Of a DNA stretch of 64,000 bases, positions 43,201 through 54,220 are shown one piece after another. The notes below the pieces were generated by a model. It did no database searches. It was not told the origin of the DNA and saw only the letters and a list, made by a program, of their open reading frames with translations. Source of the DNA: Posidonia oceanica. Taxonomy: Eukaryota; Streptophyta; Magnoliopsida; Alismatales; Posidoniaceae. The stretch is from positions 48,556,001 through 48,620,000 of the forward strand of contig JAZBRS010000035.1 of assembly GCA_037176725.1 (NCBI GenBank), read 5' to 3'. Numbering within the stretch: the stretch's first letter is position 1; every line of letters starts with the position of its first letter. Both the position numbers and the translations under genes were made by a program.

Positions 43201-45556
43201 AACTAATCAATAATCATCCTCTTGATCATCAATCATCCTAAACATTAACCAATTAAAACTCATCACTTTGACTAACCAATTAAAACTTAAATTAACCAAT
43301 TAAAATTTTAATCACCTACCTCCCTGCCTAATTAAGGTGAACAATTGCATTAATCACCTCCCTCTTTAGTTGTCCAACTCTTTAGAAAATTGCCTCTTTC
43401 GTTAATTAATTTAACTAAGCAAGACACATCAGCCATTTAAAAGTTAGCTCTTTAATTAATTGACGAGGCATGTAAACCATTTAAGACATAAGTCTATCTT
43501 TAAAATTAACTCTTAAAATTAATCTTCAAAATTAAACCTTAAATCAATCCTTAAAAATTCAATCCTTAAAATCTTTAAGTTAACAAATTCAATCCTTAAA
43601 GTTAATCCCCTTAAATCAATCCTTAAAAATCCAACTTGAAAATTTAGCTTGAAAATTTAACTTAAAAATTCAAACTCTAAAATTCAAATTTAAAATTCAA
43701 CTTTAAAATCCATCTTTAAAATCCATCCTTTAAAATTCATCTTTAAAGATTCAAACTTTAAAATCGAACCTTAAAACCCAAAAGTCTCTAAACCTTAAAA
43801 TTCAACTTTCAATTCTTAACTCAAATTAAACCTTTTATTTTAAACGAATCCGTCACTAGCTTCAAAGAACCTTAACTAATTTCTCAATTCCAAATTAATC
43901 CATTAAATGATGCCATCCGCATTTTAATTCAGAAATTAACTCCTCAAATTAAAAGAGAATTATTAATTTAATCTCTTAAATTTCTAGGAAAAATTCGCCA
44001 TAACCTCCCTTATAATTTCAACTAAAAATTCTTCATTTTCCTGCAAATCAACAACATACATAAAAAAGGGACTAAATAAACATTCAAATCTCCATAAAAA
44101 TGGATTTTCATTCACATTTCACATTCACATCAAAAATTCCATTCACATTTCACATTTACATAAAAATTTCCATTTCCCTTTCACATTTACATCAAAAACA
44201 AAAAAAGAATTCCATTCACATTTCCCATTCACATCAAAATTTCCATTTCACATTCACATCAGAAATTTAACATTTAAAACATAACTTTAAATAACTGAAT
44301 CCAATAACTGAATTTAAATTAATTTTCCGTGAACTTAAACCAAACTAAATTTAAGTCTAAATTCCCACAATTAAAACTCAAAAATTCAGATTTCCCATAA
44401 ACTTAAAACCGAATTAGAGAAATTTTAATTAAACTAAAGAAACTGAATTCATTAAACTCTAAATAACTAAAGTTAAAACTAAACTGAATAACTGAAATTA
44501 AAATTACAATTTCCACAATTAAGATCTGAATTTCCATTCCCATTTACATAAAATCTAAATTTACATCTTAAACTGAAATTAAAATTTCTATAATGAACCT
44601 AACTATAAACCAAATTAAAAAAAAAAATTTCTTAAACTAAGAACTGAATCTTAAACTAAGAACTGAGTTTTAGTTAAACTGAATTAAAAACAGAATTTTT
44701 AATTAAACTAAAAATAGAATTTTTAATTAAACTAAAAATTAAACCAAAAATTAAACTAAAAACTTAAACTAAGAACTGAATCTTAAACTAAGAACTGAGT
44801 TTTAATTCAACTAAATTAAAAATAGAATTTTTAATTAATCTAAAAATAGAATTTTTAATTAAACTAAAAACTGAATTAAAAAAACTGAATTAATTAAACT
44901 AAAAAATTGAATTCATTAAATTAAGCTAAAACTAAAACTAAAACTTCTATAATAAACCTAAATTCCCATATGCATTTAAAACCTAAATTCCCATATGCAT
45001 TCACGTTTCCATAATAAATCGAAATTAAAACTGAATTTACATAATAAACCAAAATTAACATCAAATTCCCATTAAATTACCTCCATTTTTCCATGATGAT
45101 TAAACCCAAAACTACTTCATTCCAAAGTTAACAACCCAAAAAAGAAAAAAAAAAGAAAAGAAGAGGGGAGGGTTACCTCTGTCGCCGACAAGACCAGTCG
45201 TCTGCGCCGCTGTCACTGCCACCGACGCCACCGCCCGCACTGCCACCTTCAACGCCGACATTCCCCTCTCTGTCGCTCATCAGGGAGGAGGAAGGAGGAA
45301 GAGGGTCACCACCCACGCCGTCTTCCTCTCTATCGCTCATGAGGGAGGAGGAAGGAAGAAGAAGATCACCACCACCCACATCGCCGGAACACGCCGGACT
45401 ACGCCGCCGCACCACCAGAAGACACCACTGGACGGAGGAAGGTTGCCGAACGGAGAAGTGCAGGAAGGTGGAGAAGAAGAAGTTTGAAGGTCTGAAAAGA
45501 AAAGGGGGGCAACGGTCCAGTTTTGCTACTGGACTCGCACCCTGGTCGCCAAGCAA
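40239..45556 (-). pseudogene. Antisense gene 2 of element G: PMD-like protein with coiled-coil tail, nine exons
   Basis: Minus-strand exons read by frame and splice sites: 45556-45177 (start uncertain; MSDRE Mets near 45336 and 45276 are alternatives), 43084-42863, 42777-42124, 42057-41890, 41819-41352, 41269-41144, 41068-40958, 40884-40669, 40568-40239. Seven of eight introns have GT-AG; the donor at 42123 is GA. The exon 1/2 phase matches. Exon 3 carries the plant mobile domain signature (VGEMMITLEDVVRLVGLRVD). Exons 5 to 8 encode heptad-like coiled coil (ELVQEREELLSQMGELRAR; AEELQGRFSQVERERDSRIQ). Stops occur in exons 2, 5, 6 and 9, and a frameshift is likely in exon 2, so this copy is dead. 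The function is not known to me. Confidence 0.72.
43085..45176 (-). other. First intron of antisense gene 2, extremely AT-rich
   Basis: Donor AGAG|GTAACC at 45176 and acceptor TATTTCAG at 43085. About 2.1 kb of A/T-rich, G-poor plus-strand sequence is made of degenerate words such as TTAAACTAAAAACTGAATT and CATTTCACATTCACAT. No gene lies within it. Confidence 0.65.
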
Positions 45557-46015
45557 AACGGTGACTCACTCAGACGCCTCCGCAACAGGCGACTGACCCT
45601 TCAGCTTCTTCATGCGCCGACCTTCCCGCTTCAGCTTGAACATTCTGGAAAAGCGCGACCCTAGACGCCCTAAAAGGAGGCTACTGGAATGGACGCCATT
45701 ATTAGCGGTGACTAATGAGGACAGAGAGTTTCTTCCTTTAATTTTCCTCTAATACAAACTTATGCATTGACAAACGACAAAACACAACTTAGAAACTAAA
45801 ATGTAATTCAACCCAAGCTTAAACTCAAAAGCTAAAACATAATTCAACCCAAACTTGAACTTAGAAACTAAGACATGATTCAACTCGACTTAAAATCAAA
45901 ATTTAAAACATAATCAGCCATGCATTGCCATGCTCGAGCGGTTGAGCCCAAGCATCTTCAGGAATTCCTGCCTGTCATCAGCATATTTCTGAGGAGTGGG
46001 GCAGCACCGTGCATA

Positions 46016-47279
46016 TTACTTCACGTACTTCGACTCCTGGGACTCCCAAGCAGTTGCAGAAAGTCGAGGCGCACTCAAAGACACCCGCCTGCCGATGTGA
46101 ACCCAGCGTGCTATGTACTCTAGGACCACCCTCTCATCTCGATCACTGTCTTCCTTGCGAACGTGGATCGGAGGGGTCAAAACTGCATCGGCCTGGACAA
46201 CTAGCTCCTGATTCAGCAGACGTGGACAACGATGGATGGGATACAGCACTAATAATGTGGCACCCACCAGGACAAGCTCAAGGTCACTATGAACTGTGCT
46301 CATCACCCGCGCCTTATGAGCTCTAGGCAGCTTCGAAACAAAGTCAAAATCCTGCAATGACAAGTGTCCAAGGCGGAGAACGCAATCATGGAAGCTCAGG
46401 CTGGCAAAATCTGTATCACAGCAACAATGGGACATGAACCACCTGTGCAGCAACAGTGGAGAGCCAAAGAACTTCCCTGAACAAGAGGCACTGGTGAGCC
46501 CCTCCATGGTGTAAGCCAATACGGTAGGAGCCAAGCACAAGTCTGGACGAACAGCCACCAACATTAGGAGATCCACATGGTGAAGATCCATTGTGAAATT
46601 TGCATCTGCAAACAAGGCAAGGCCACTGACTGCTACAAACAAGTACTTCCTCAGTTCAGTCTCAGCAAGTTGCCTGGTGCTAGGAACCTCCCATAGGCCT
46701 CGAAGAAAGAGTCTCCCCAAGTGCATCAAAGCCTTGCTAGCCTCCTGATCCATTGCTAAATACCCGCCTATCTTCTTGGAGCCCACTGTCTCAACAGAAA
46801 TGGCGAAACGATCATCTGCCGCTTCAGTAGATTCCACCGCCAACCCAAGCAAAGAAGACACCTCCTCACATGTGATCAAAGTCTCCCCACAAGGAAGGTT
46901 GAAAGTATTGGAGGAGCCATTCCAGAAAGCCATCAAAGCATGCAACAATGGCCAAGGCACAGGCGTGCGAATCAGATCAAGTAGCTTGTCGAAACCACTG
47001 CACCGGAAGAGATGCTTGTTATCCTCTGCTCGATTGATCAAGCCAGCCACCCACGGTAGAGTATACCGAAAAGATTTGTGGAAGTCTGGGCGTCCCGTGA
47101 GGTTCACTACGGTCTAAACAAGCAACATTCAGAGGCAAAACCACAAAGAAAAGCTTGCAAAGACAAAGAGGAGAACATACCTGGTCATCTCGGATAGCTT
47201 TCATCAAATGGTTGGGGATATCAACCACCCTCTTCACTTGGAAGGTCGAAGAAGAGAAGGAAGGAAGCTTCATGATCAA
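46016..47279 (-). CDS. Antisense gene 1 of element G: PMD-like protein, two exons
   Basis: Exon 1 (47279-47181, MIMKLPSFSS...) ends CAG|GTATGT. A 67-bp intron (47180-47114) ends TTGTTTAG. Exon 2 continues in frame (47113-46016) for about 365 codons without a stop. FNLPCGETLITCEEVSSLLG, preceded by a Trp-containing helix (LLHALMAFWNGSSNTF), matches the N-terminal pattern of the plant mobile domain (aminotransferase-like; MAIL1/MAIN family). No nuclease motif or transmembrane segment is evident. The role is unknown. PMD proteins are linked to transposable elements and to silencing factors. It is the only uninterrupted gene of its kind here. Exon 1 start is the upstream-most in-frame ATG. Confidence 0.72.
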
Positions 47280-48292
47280 GATAAGGGGTTTACTTGTACA
47301 AAATGCTTCCTGAAAAGTAAGGACGGCCGTCTTTTATCTCCCCTTATCAAAGGAATCAGGGTTTAAAACGATTTCTGAACTAAATAAGCCAGGAGATCGC
47401 ACGTCGCCCTAACAATTGATGACTAGCTCAGCCAGCTAGTCAAGAGGTGACTAACCCATCAGAACAGACCATCTACTACTGCGAAGCCAAGGAGTGAACT
47501 CTTGCCTTGAGTTCACACACCGTCTGCTGCAACCACTGCGAACACCTGACGACATATCGGATTGGCAAATGAAGGGTTCACTCCCTCACCCAGTTCTCTT
47601 TACACGAAACCTCTTTACTTGCCAAATCGAGCTGTGGGACGACGGTCCTTTCTAGAGAGTGCTGGTCACACTTGAGGACGGAAAACACTTGACCACAACG
47701 AATTGCATTCATTCATTTTGCACATGTCCATATGGTTTGGGACCAACCGTACCCCACCGGCCTAACCTAGCATATGGATCATTCATTGCATCACGTGTTG
47801 ACCTTGCATCTACATTTGTTTGTTTGAATCATGCATCCATGCATTTTCTCATATCATTGGAAGTGGAGCACGAACGGAGCATTGTTCTTCAAGAGTGTTA
47901 GAAACCCTTTAAGCATATGATTCTCCTAGAGCCAACCCAGTTCATACCTATCCTCTTATCAATTCCAATCTGAGTGAAGTCTCAAACAAGATGTCACACT
48001 CTCCTTTCGATCGTGCTGGAATAACATCCCGTGATTTCCTCCTTAGTTCTTGCCCCGTTGGAACACCTCTACATGGTTGACCTGGTCTTGACTTCGGCTG
48101 CGACACAAGTTCCGAAACCAACTTGACCCCTCCATGCCTGAGTCTCCAATTTGATGGCAATTTAAACCCTCTTTTTATCTTTCCTTTGGCTACTTCAGTG
48201 GCAAATTCTTTGAGATGGAGCTCCCCTTTTCAGGAAATGCTCAATAGGACATTGTTCTTACCTTGGAATCAATCTTATTCCAAATCAACTCC
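47280..48292 (+). other. Noncoding 3' end of element G
   Basis: No plus-strand gene. It should contain the promoter of antisense gene 1 on the minus strand; I see no definite TATA box. Confidence 0.5.
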
Positions 48293-48301
48293 AAGGAGGG
48301 G
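48293..48301 (+). promoter_or_regulatory. Polypurine tract of element G
   Basis: AAGGAGGGG, four bases before the 3' LTR. Confidence 0.78.
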
Positions 48302-48305
48302 TATC

Positions 48306-49821
48306 TGTAGATATCCTATTTTTGCATTTCTAAGAGTTCTCTTAAGGATAGAAACCTTGAGGCACCCCAAATCTCGTGCCTAAGTTTTGATAGCACATCT
48401 TCCAGATATTTCTTGATTTCTTCAAAGCATCACTTAATCCTACCTAGACTCAGGTTGTTGGCTGTGGCAGAGCTTACTCACTCAGGCTCGTGGCAAGTCT
48501 GAGTACCCTGGGTATCCTTTACTTCTACTCAGATTCGTGGCAGATTTGAGTTAACAAAGATGCCTTCTTGATTTCATAGACTATCTGTAGTTTCCCGGCC
48601 TTCTATCTTGTTTCTCTGGCCAAAACTCAGAAAGTAGGGCTAGAAATGACCTGAACTTGCTAGTTGCCAGTTGGAGAGGCGACTCAGTCAGTTGCCAGCT
48701 GGAGAGGCGACATGGGCAATTGCCAGCTACGTAGGTGACTAAGTCAGTTGCCAACAGCAGAGGTGGCCAATTCAACTACCATCTGTGGAGGCAACCCACT
48801 TAGACGCTAACTAACTCGGCAACTAAGCAATCGTGGACTGCAGCGGTTGTTTCCCACGATCCCCCTCAACCCTCAGGTGCCAACTCATCCGGCGACTGAG
48901 CGGTTGTGGAACTGCAGTGGTTATCTCCCACGATCCTCGACCATTAGGTGCTAGCTCAACCAGCGACTAATGATCGTGGCTCCTTTGAATTGCTTTTCTA
49001 TGGTTATTTCCCACGACCCCCTCAACCGTTAGGCGCCAACTCAATCGGCGACTAATAGTCGTGGCCTCGTTCCCGGGTCTTCCCACATTTGATTGGGCGG
49101 TTGCTAGCCTTAGTTACCAACTCAACCGGTGACTAACCCTAACTGCCACTTTTTCTAGAATTTTCTAAACTCCAACCATCCTCACCCCCTAGAGTCTATA
49201 AATAGACCCCCTAGGCCCGTGGTTTGAGGGTTGGAATTTCCAAGAGAGGAATCACCCTGTCAGTGGTAAGTCTCCACCTTCCAGAGCTAGAGCCTTCAAC
49301 CCAGAAGCTCTATTTCCCACCCTTCAGAAGAGGGAAACCCAAATCCCATCTTCATTCTAGAATTCCCAGCTAAGCCGGAGCTCCGACCGTGCCTCCTTTC
49401 AACTTCATTGCATTCAGTATAAGGGTGAAAGGGAGTATCTTCCTCCAATCTAATTTTTCATCGCATTTTTACTTTCCTTAGCATAGGACCCATAGCATAT
49501 GCATACGGGGAACAACCCCCGGTTAGTATTTGTTTCTTTTAGTCATGTTGTTTCGTTTACTTCTATTACTGACTACTACACTTGAACTAATCTAGATCTA
49601 TGCCTTTGTTTTGAAGGGAAGGAGAGAGCTTACGTAACACGAGGGAGTCGCTAGACGACATCCAGCCGTCGATCTAGTGGTCCGAGGACCTGCATCTTCA
49701 TAATCTCCCCCCAGGTGTCTTGTCTACCCAAAGGCGAGTGGCGATCACATAAAAGTTGACGACGTACGTGGAGGCGCTGACATCTTCTTAAAACACCCCC
49801 CCCCCCAAATCCACATCCACA
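48306..49821 (+). repeat. 3' LTR of element G
   Basis: 1516 bp, TGTAGATATCC to ATCCACA. U3 contains repeated GTTGCCAGCTGGAGAGGCGA (48660-48760) and further GGCGACTA words up to 49130. A TATA box lies at 49197. C11 at 49796-49806 lies close to the end. The five bases after it are the target duplication agtct. Confidence 0.87.
49197..49204 (+). promoter_or_regulatory. TATA box of the G LTR, with donor downstream
   Basis: TATAAATA in a GC-poor context followed by an expected start near 49225-49230. About 40 bases on, GTG|GTAAGT (intron from 49266) is a good splice donor, as in the LTR of B. Confidence 0.7.
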
Positions 49822-49826
49822 AGTCT

Positions 49827-50466
49827 CCCCTTTCTCTTCTGACCAGCATCCGCCCTTTACACCAAGCACCTCTCCCTGGATCACTCCCTAGCCCAGTGGC
49901 CATTGTCCCTTTTCTACCTATGGCACCTCATGCTGAGGCACAGGGTCAGCCCCCTTTTTCTCTCGGCACCAATGGACTGAGCTATCAGGTGTCTCCTCTG
50001 TCTATGGGTCAGCCTCCTTGTTCCTTAACCACATCTTTGATGCCCGCAGCTATCATCCCTTTGTCTTGCCAGTCTGCTCCCCTGCCACGGGGATCGTCCG
50101 TGATATCCCATGCTGGGATATCACCTCCCTTACCCCTTGTGGTGTCGCGTCCACTGTCAGCCTCATCTTCGTATCCTTTGTGTCTGACCCTGAGTCCTCG
50201 TGTTGAGGCATTTACCTCTACTTCCTTTGGTTCTCCCATTGTTCCGCCTTTGGTAGCTCAACCTAACCCAGCCTCGCCTATCCCAGAGTCTCTTGCATTT
50301 CTTGTAATACCTAACCCCACTGTCTTAGCCACCCTAACCCAGCAGGTCCAATCATTCTCTCTGTTGGCTCAAGAAACGCAGGCCTTGGCTCAGGCCATGC
50401 AGAGCCAACTATCTGCTCTCGCACCTTCTGCACCTGCACCTCCTGCGCATATTCCTTTCGTGCCCC
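49827..50466 (+). pseudogene. Gag N-terminal region of element F, continued
   Basis: This is the open frame after G. It is Pro/Ser/Leu-rich, typical of the disordered gag N-terminus (compare D 54221-54630). It ends in a Gln/Ala-rich helix-like run near 50340-50420. It runs in frame with 36105-36164 and is cut by the LTR of D at 50467. The ATG at 49896 and later ones are internal. Confidence 0.65.
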
Positions 50467-52998
50467 AGTAGACACCCCGTTTTTGCAGCTGACCGTCGGT
50501 GGATCTTTCTGAAAGCTTGCTCGGAGGTGGCAAACTCGACCAAAACCCCACCCAAAACCCCATCCAAAACTTCAACCAAAACTCCATTTAAACCTAATCC
50601 CAAAACCAAAAATACTAAGCCCATTTCATACCTAAGCCCACTTTAAAAAACCAAAACCCACAAACCATTTTTCACAAATCCATAGCCAATCCCACTTTAC
50701 AACTTACCTTTAAACACAACACACAAGCCCAGCTGGCCCAACCCACTGGATCTCACGGGCTGTCGCCGATTGTAGTGGCGACTGGTTGAGTCGCCATCTC
50801 GAGCGATGACTAACTGTGAGTTTTAAAGCTTCGAACTCTCCCACCGTGCGCTCGTTTAGACTCTTCCGACCACCCTTTGCCGACCTACTCCACGCCGCGC
50901 ATGCCACCTCCTCACCTACCATGCCAGTCTCCCAGAGCCCGCTCCTATGCATGCCACCTCTAGCCACTAACTCCGTGGCATGCTCCTGCCATCTCCTGCC
51001 ACCGTCCTCCTTGCCAGTGACCTCGCCGAACAAAACCGGCAAACCCAACACCTTCTCACTTCACCACACGCAATTGCTAGAGCTCCCACTGCCCCCAGAG
51101 CATCCCAGAGCGATCCTTGTGCGAGAGAGAACTCCCCCGAGCTTCTAGTGCCTAGTTCTACTCCTCCCGTTCGCTGCCATCCGAGCTCGCCGCCGCTTGG
51201 TCTCCTTGGTGCCGAAGGAGACAACCGCCCACATGCAAGTAACTCCTTCAACCTTGCATGTTTCTCATTCCTCGTTGGAGGGGGACCATTTTTGCATGCT
51301 TTCCCGTGCTTTTGGGTATCTAATTCCCACGCCTTGGGGTCATCTTCCTCGACTCCAGTGAGTCACGAAAGCACCAGGGAGGCTCGGCTGCCCTGGTTTG
51401 ACTCACCCTTTAGCTCCACCGGACTGCCACCAACGTCCCCAGCTACTCAGTGGCGCTCCAGGTACCTCCACGCAAGCTCCCCACCTCCCTCGTGGCCGGA
51501 CGCCGATTTGGAAGGTCAACGCCGACAAGCATAGCAGTTGGAGGCCTCCAGTTGATGGTTTTTACTCCTGTTTATTTCCTTGTCTTCGTCTCAACTCCCC
51601 CAAGCCTCCGGTGAGCCATGTGTTGGCCTGAGATTTCCCCGTTCGTCTCCACGGATGTTAGAAAGCTCGGCTGCCGGTGATGAAACCCATGAGGTGGGGA
51701 GAGAGTTCCAGAAGGCCGTTTTAGCTTTTGAATGCATGTGTGTGATCCTGGGAATGCCTTTGTGCTTCCTAGATGTTTACTTATGCTTCTAGCCTTGCCG
51801 ACGATGCAGGATTTGGCCGCAAAGTCTGGCAGTTGGTTTACCAGTTCAAGTGCCACCCCATGTGGCGACTGGACTGTAAATCCGACTGCCCTCGAGCGGG
51901 ACTTTGCTCCGATGTATCTCTTCGCCTGGGCACCCATAATGCCTCCTGTTTGCATGAATGTGTTGTCTGATATGCCATGATGCTTTGTGGATGCTTGCTT
52001 TGTCTTTTCAACGCCGTTTGCATGGCCAAAATGGGCGTTAAAGGTCACCGTCTGGGACTGTTGGCTTGCTTCCAGCAGTCCTCCGGCTGACTTTGGACCG
52101 TCACCACTCGTGGTCCAAGCATCCATTTTGCACGCTGTTGATTTGTTTATGATCCTTGATATGTCCTCTATTGATCTGCACGTTTACTTGTTGATTTCGT
52201 CGATGTTTGCATGGCTTATTTGGCCGCTGTTCGGCCTGCTTGTAGGAGCCTTGGCCGCCTGTAGGAGCGGCGACCAGAGCTGTCGCCACTCTGAGGAGAG
52301 ACTGTGTAGACACCGCTGGTACCGACGACTAGCTTGGTCGCCCAGGTGACCGGCGACTCAGATCAGAGTCTAGACAGTGGTCTAAACCCATGGCCTGTCG
52401 CCTTGTCGCTCATCTACTTAGCTTGTTTTGTCTTAGGCATGCTTCTCTGATTTGCTTGCCGTCATTTTATGTCGATTAGGCTTTAATTAAGCAAGTTGGT
52501 GTCATTTTGCTAAGCTTTACATGGTTTATAATTGCATCTTGCATACCACCCTTGGGCGAACATAAATCGGCATTCATTTGCCTACATTTGCCACACAAGA
52601 GTGGAAAAGCCAAGAAAGACCGATTCCTCAGGCGTGTCGGGGGTGCCTAACACCTTCCTCGCACGTAACAGGAGTCCTTACCCTTTCTCTGGACTGCATT
52701 GACCTTGTGTCACATTCATTTGAACCGGATTGGCACGTCTTCTTATTGCTTGAGTTTTCTCGCATGCTTTCATATGGTTTTCCTAGTCTTCCCATTTTAA
52801 TAGATTAGGTGACGACTCCTTTGTCTTTTACTTATTTTCCTTTGCGTTATTCACCCGTTTTCCTGATGTTTTCGAGTCGAGTTTCTCCCTGGATTCACTG
52901 CTAACTGTGGCTTCCCACCCTCTCTCACAACATGATCGCATCGCAAGTTATGGTAGCATGCGAGAACTGTCGTGGCTGAGCGCACGGGAACGGTCACA
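50467..52998 (+). repeat. 5' LTR of element D
   Basis: 2532 bp ending GGTCACA. GTCGCC/GGCGAC inverted words lie at 50761-50800, and others at 51862 and 52260-52350. GGGGGTGCCTAACACCTTCC is near 52640, and TAGATTAGGTGACGACTC is near 52801. It lacks the GTTCTTACGAACCAGGG block of B, F and I. Confidence 0.87.
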
Positions 52999-53004
52999 GG
53001 AAAG

Positions 53005-53022
53005 TGGCGACTTCGCTGGGGA
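53005..53022 (+). promoter_or_regulatory. Primer-binding site of element D
   Basis: TGGCGACTTCGCTGGGGA, six bases after the LTR, with one C to T change against A. Confidence 0.85.
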
Positions 53023-54220
53023 TTCTAGACTCCATCTTTCGTTTTTCATCTTTCTGCTCTTTGTGTGGCTTATTCTTCTGCTTAGCACTTAATTGCCTTG
53101 CTTGTTTATTTATTGCATTTAATTTGCTTCCCTTGCTTGGTTTAGCACTTTATCTGCCATAACTGCTTCATTATCGCGTTAATTCCTGCAATTCACTTCT
53201 TAGCATTCGATTGCCATGATTGTTTGATTTAACGCGTTAATCCATGCCTTTTGCTTGTGATTGCTTTCGTTTTACACAAGCATGCTATGCCACTCCACTT
53301 ACGCACATGCCATGCTTGCATATGCCTTTTGATGTGTTGATTGTCTTTGTTTTCACTAGCCATGTGACACAACACTAGCACATACCATGAGCATGCCTTT
53401 TGTAATGATGTGTATTGCTTGCTTGCCATGTTTGGGTGATTTTCTTCCCCTCTTGCTTTAGGCCTAAGGACAACTAGAGACTGGTTGTTTCCCCCCCTGG
53501 CAAATTAAAAATGGCAAGTAAAAATTAAATCTAGGAGCAACTAGAGACATCAACACACATTCACCCCTTTGAGTTAATAAAACATGCAAGATTAAAAAAC
53601 TTTAATCATTTGCATGAATCATCATATAGGGCATGCATCTTCTCATCCCTGAGTCCACCTACCAATTTGAGAAGGACAGTCCTGGTCTTTTCCCTCACTT
53701 GCTTTGGCGTGGGGTGAATTGATCGGTCTGCCCCCTTGTCTGGGATCGTGTCGGTATTAGTAGAGGGTACAGCCTTTGCTATGGCAAGGGCCGAGGCTCC
53801 TAACGCACCACCTGTTGTTTGCTTGAGCTCTGGCCGGGACTAAATGGGGACCTTACTTTCTAACTAAGTCGGTGCCCCGTACACCTGTGGAGTCCGAAGT
53901 AGACAACCAACTAGGACACACTAGATTGATGAGAGAGAGCATGCTAGCGAGCATACATTCGCATGTTTGACATTCATAACACCAATTAAACATTTGCATT
54001 TTCCTTCAGGTTTTAACGCCTGTTTGCTTTGTTTGTAACAGAGGTCAGTGAGCGAGTTCCCTTGCCAAAGCTTGAGCACTTCTCTTCACTGACACCTCTG
54101 TTGTGATGTCTGTTCTCGACCCTTTCTTCTGAGCTACTCGCCTTTGCGACGATAGCTCCCCGTAGGTGTCATCCTCCCCCTTTTCGTCACAGCCCTGTTC
54201 TTACTCGCTCATGGTCAACC
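53023..54220 (+). other. Leader of element D
   Basis: Noncoding. A pyrimidine-rich acceptor, TTTGTTTGTAACAG, ends at 54041, upstream of gag. No gene. Confidence 0.6.

Larger units (their letters stand above)
36165..49821 (+). mobile_element. Element G: Tat-lineage retrotransposon with two antisense genes, 13.7 kb
   Basis: It is bounded by the TSD agtct on both sides. The 5' LTR is cut after 430 bp and fused to pol, so the rest of the LTR, PBS, gag, protease and RT are lost. It retains RNase H, second RNase H and integrase (36595-38755), a long 3' region with two intron-bearing minus-strand genes (40239-45556 and 46016-47279), a polypurine tract and a full 1516-bp 3' LTR. The LTR differs from all others in the window. 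Antisense extra genes between integrase and 3' LTR are known in Tat-lineage elements. Confidence 0.88.

Noticed and set aside
49796..49806. Run of eleven C as an assembly artefact marking the end of G
   Set aside because: The element boundary is supported by the target duplication just after it, and the run alone says little.
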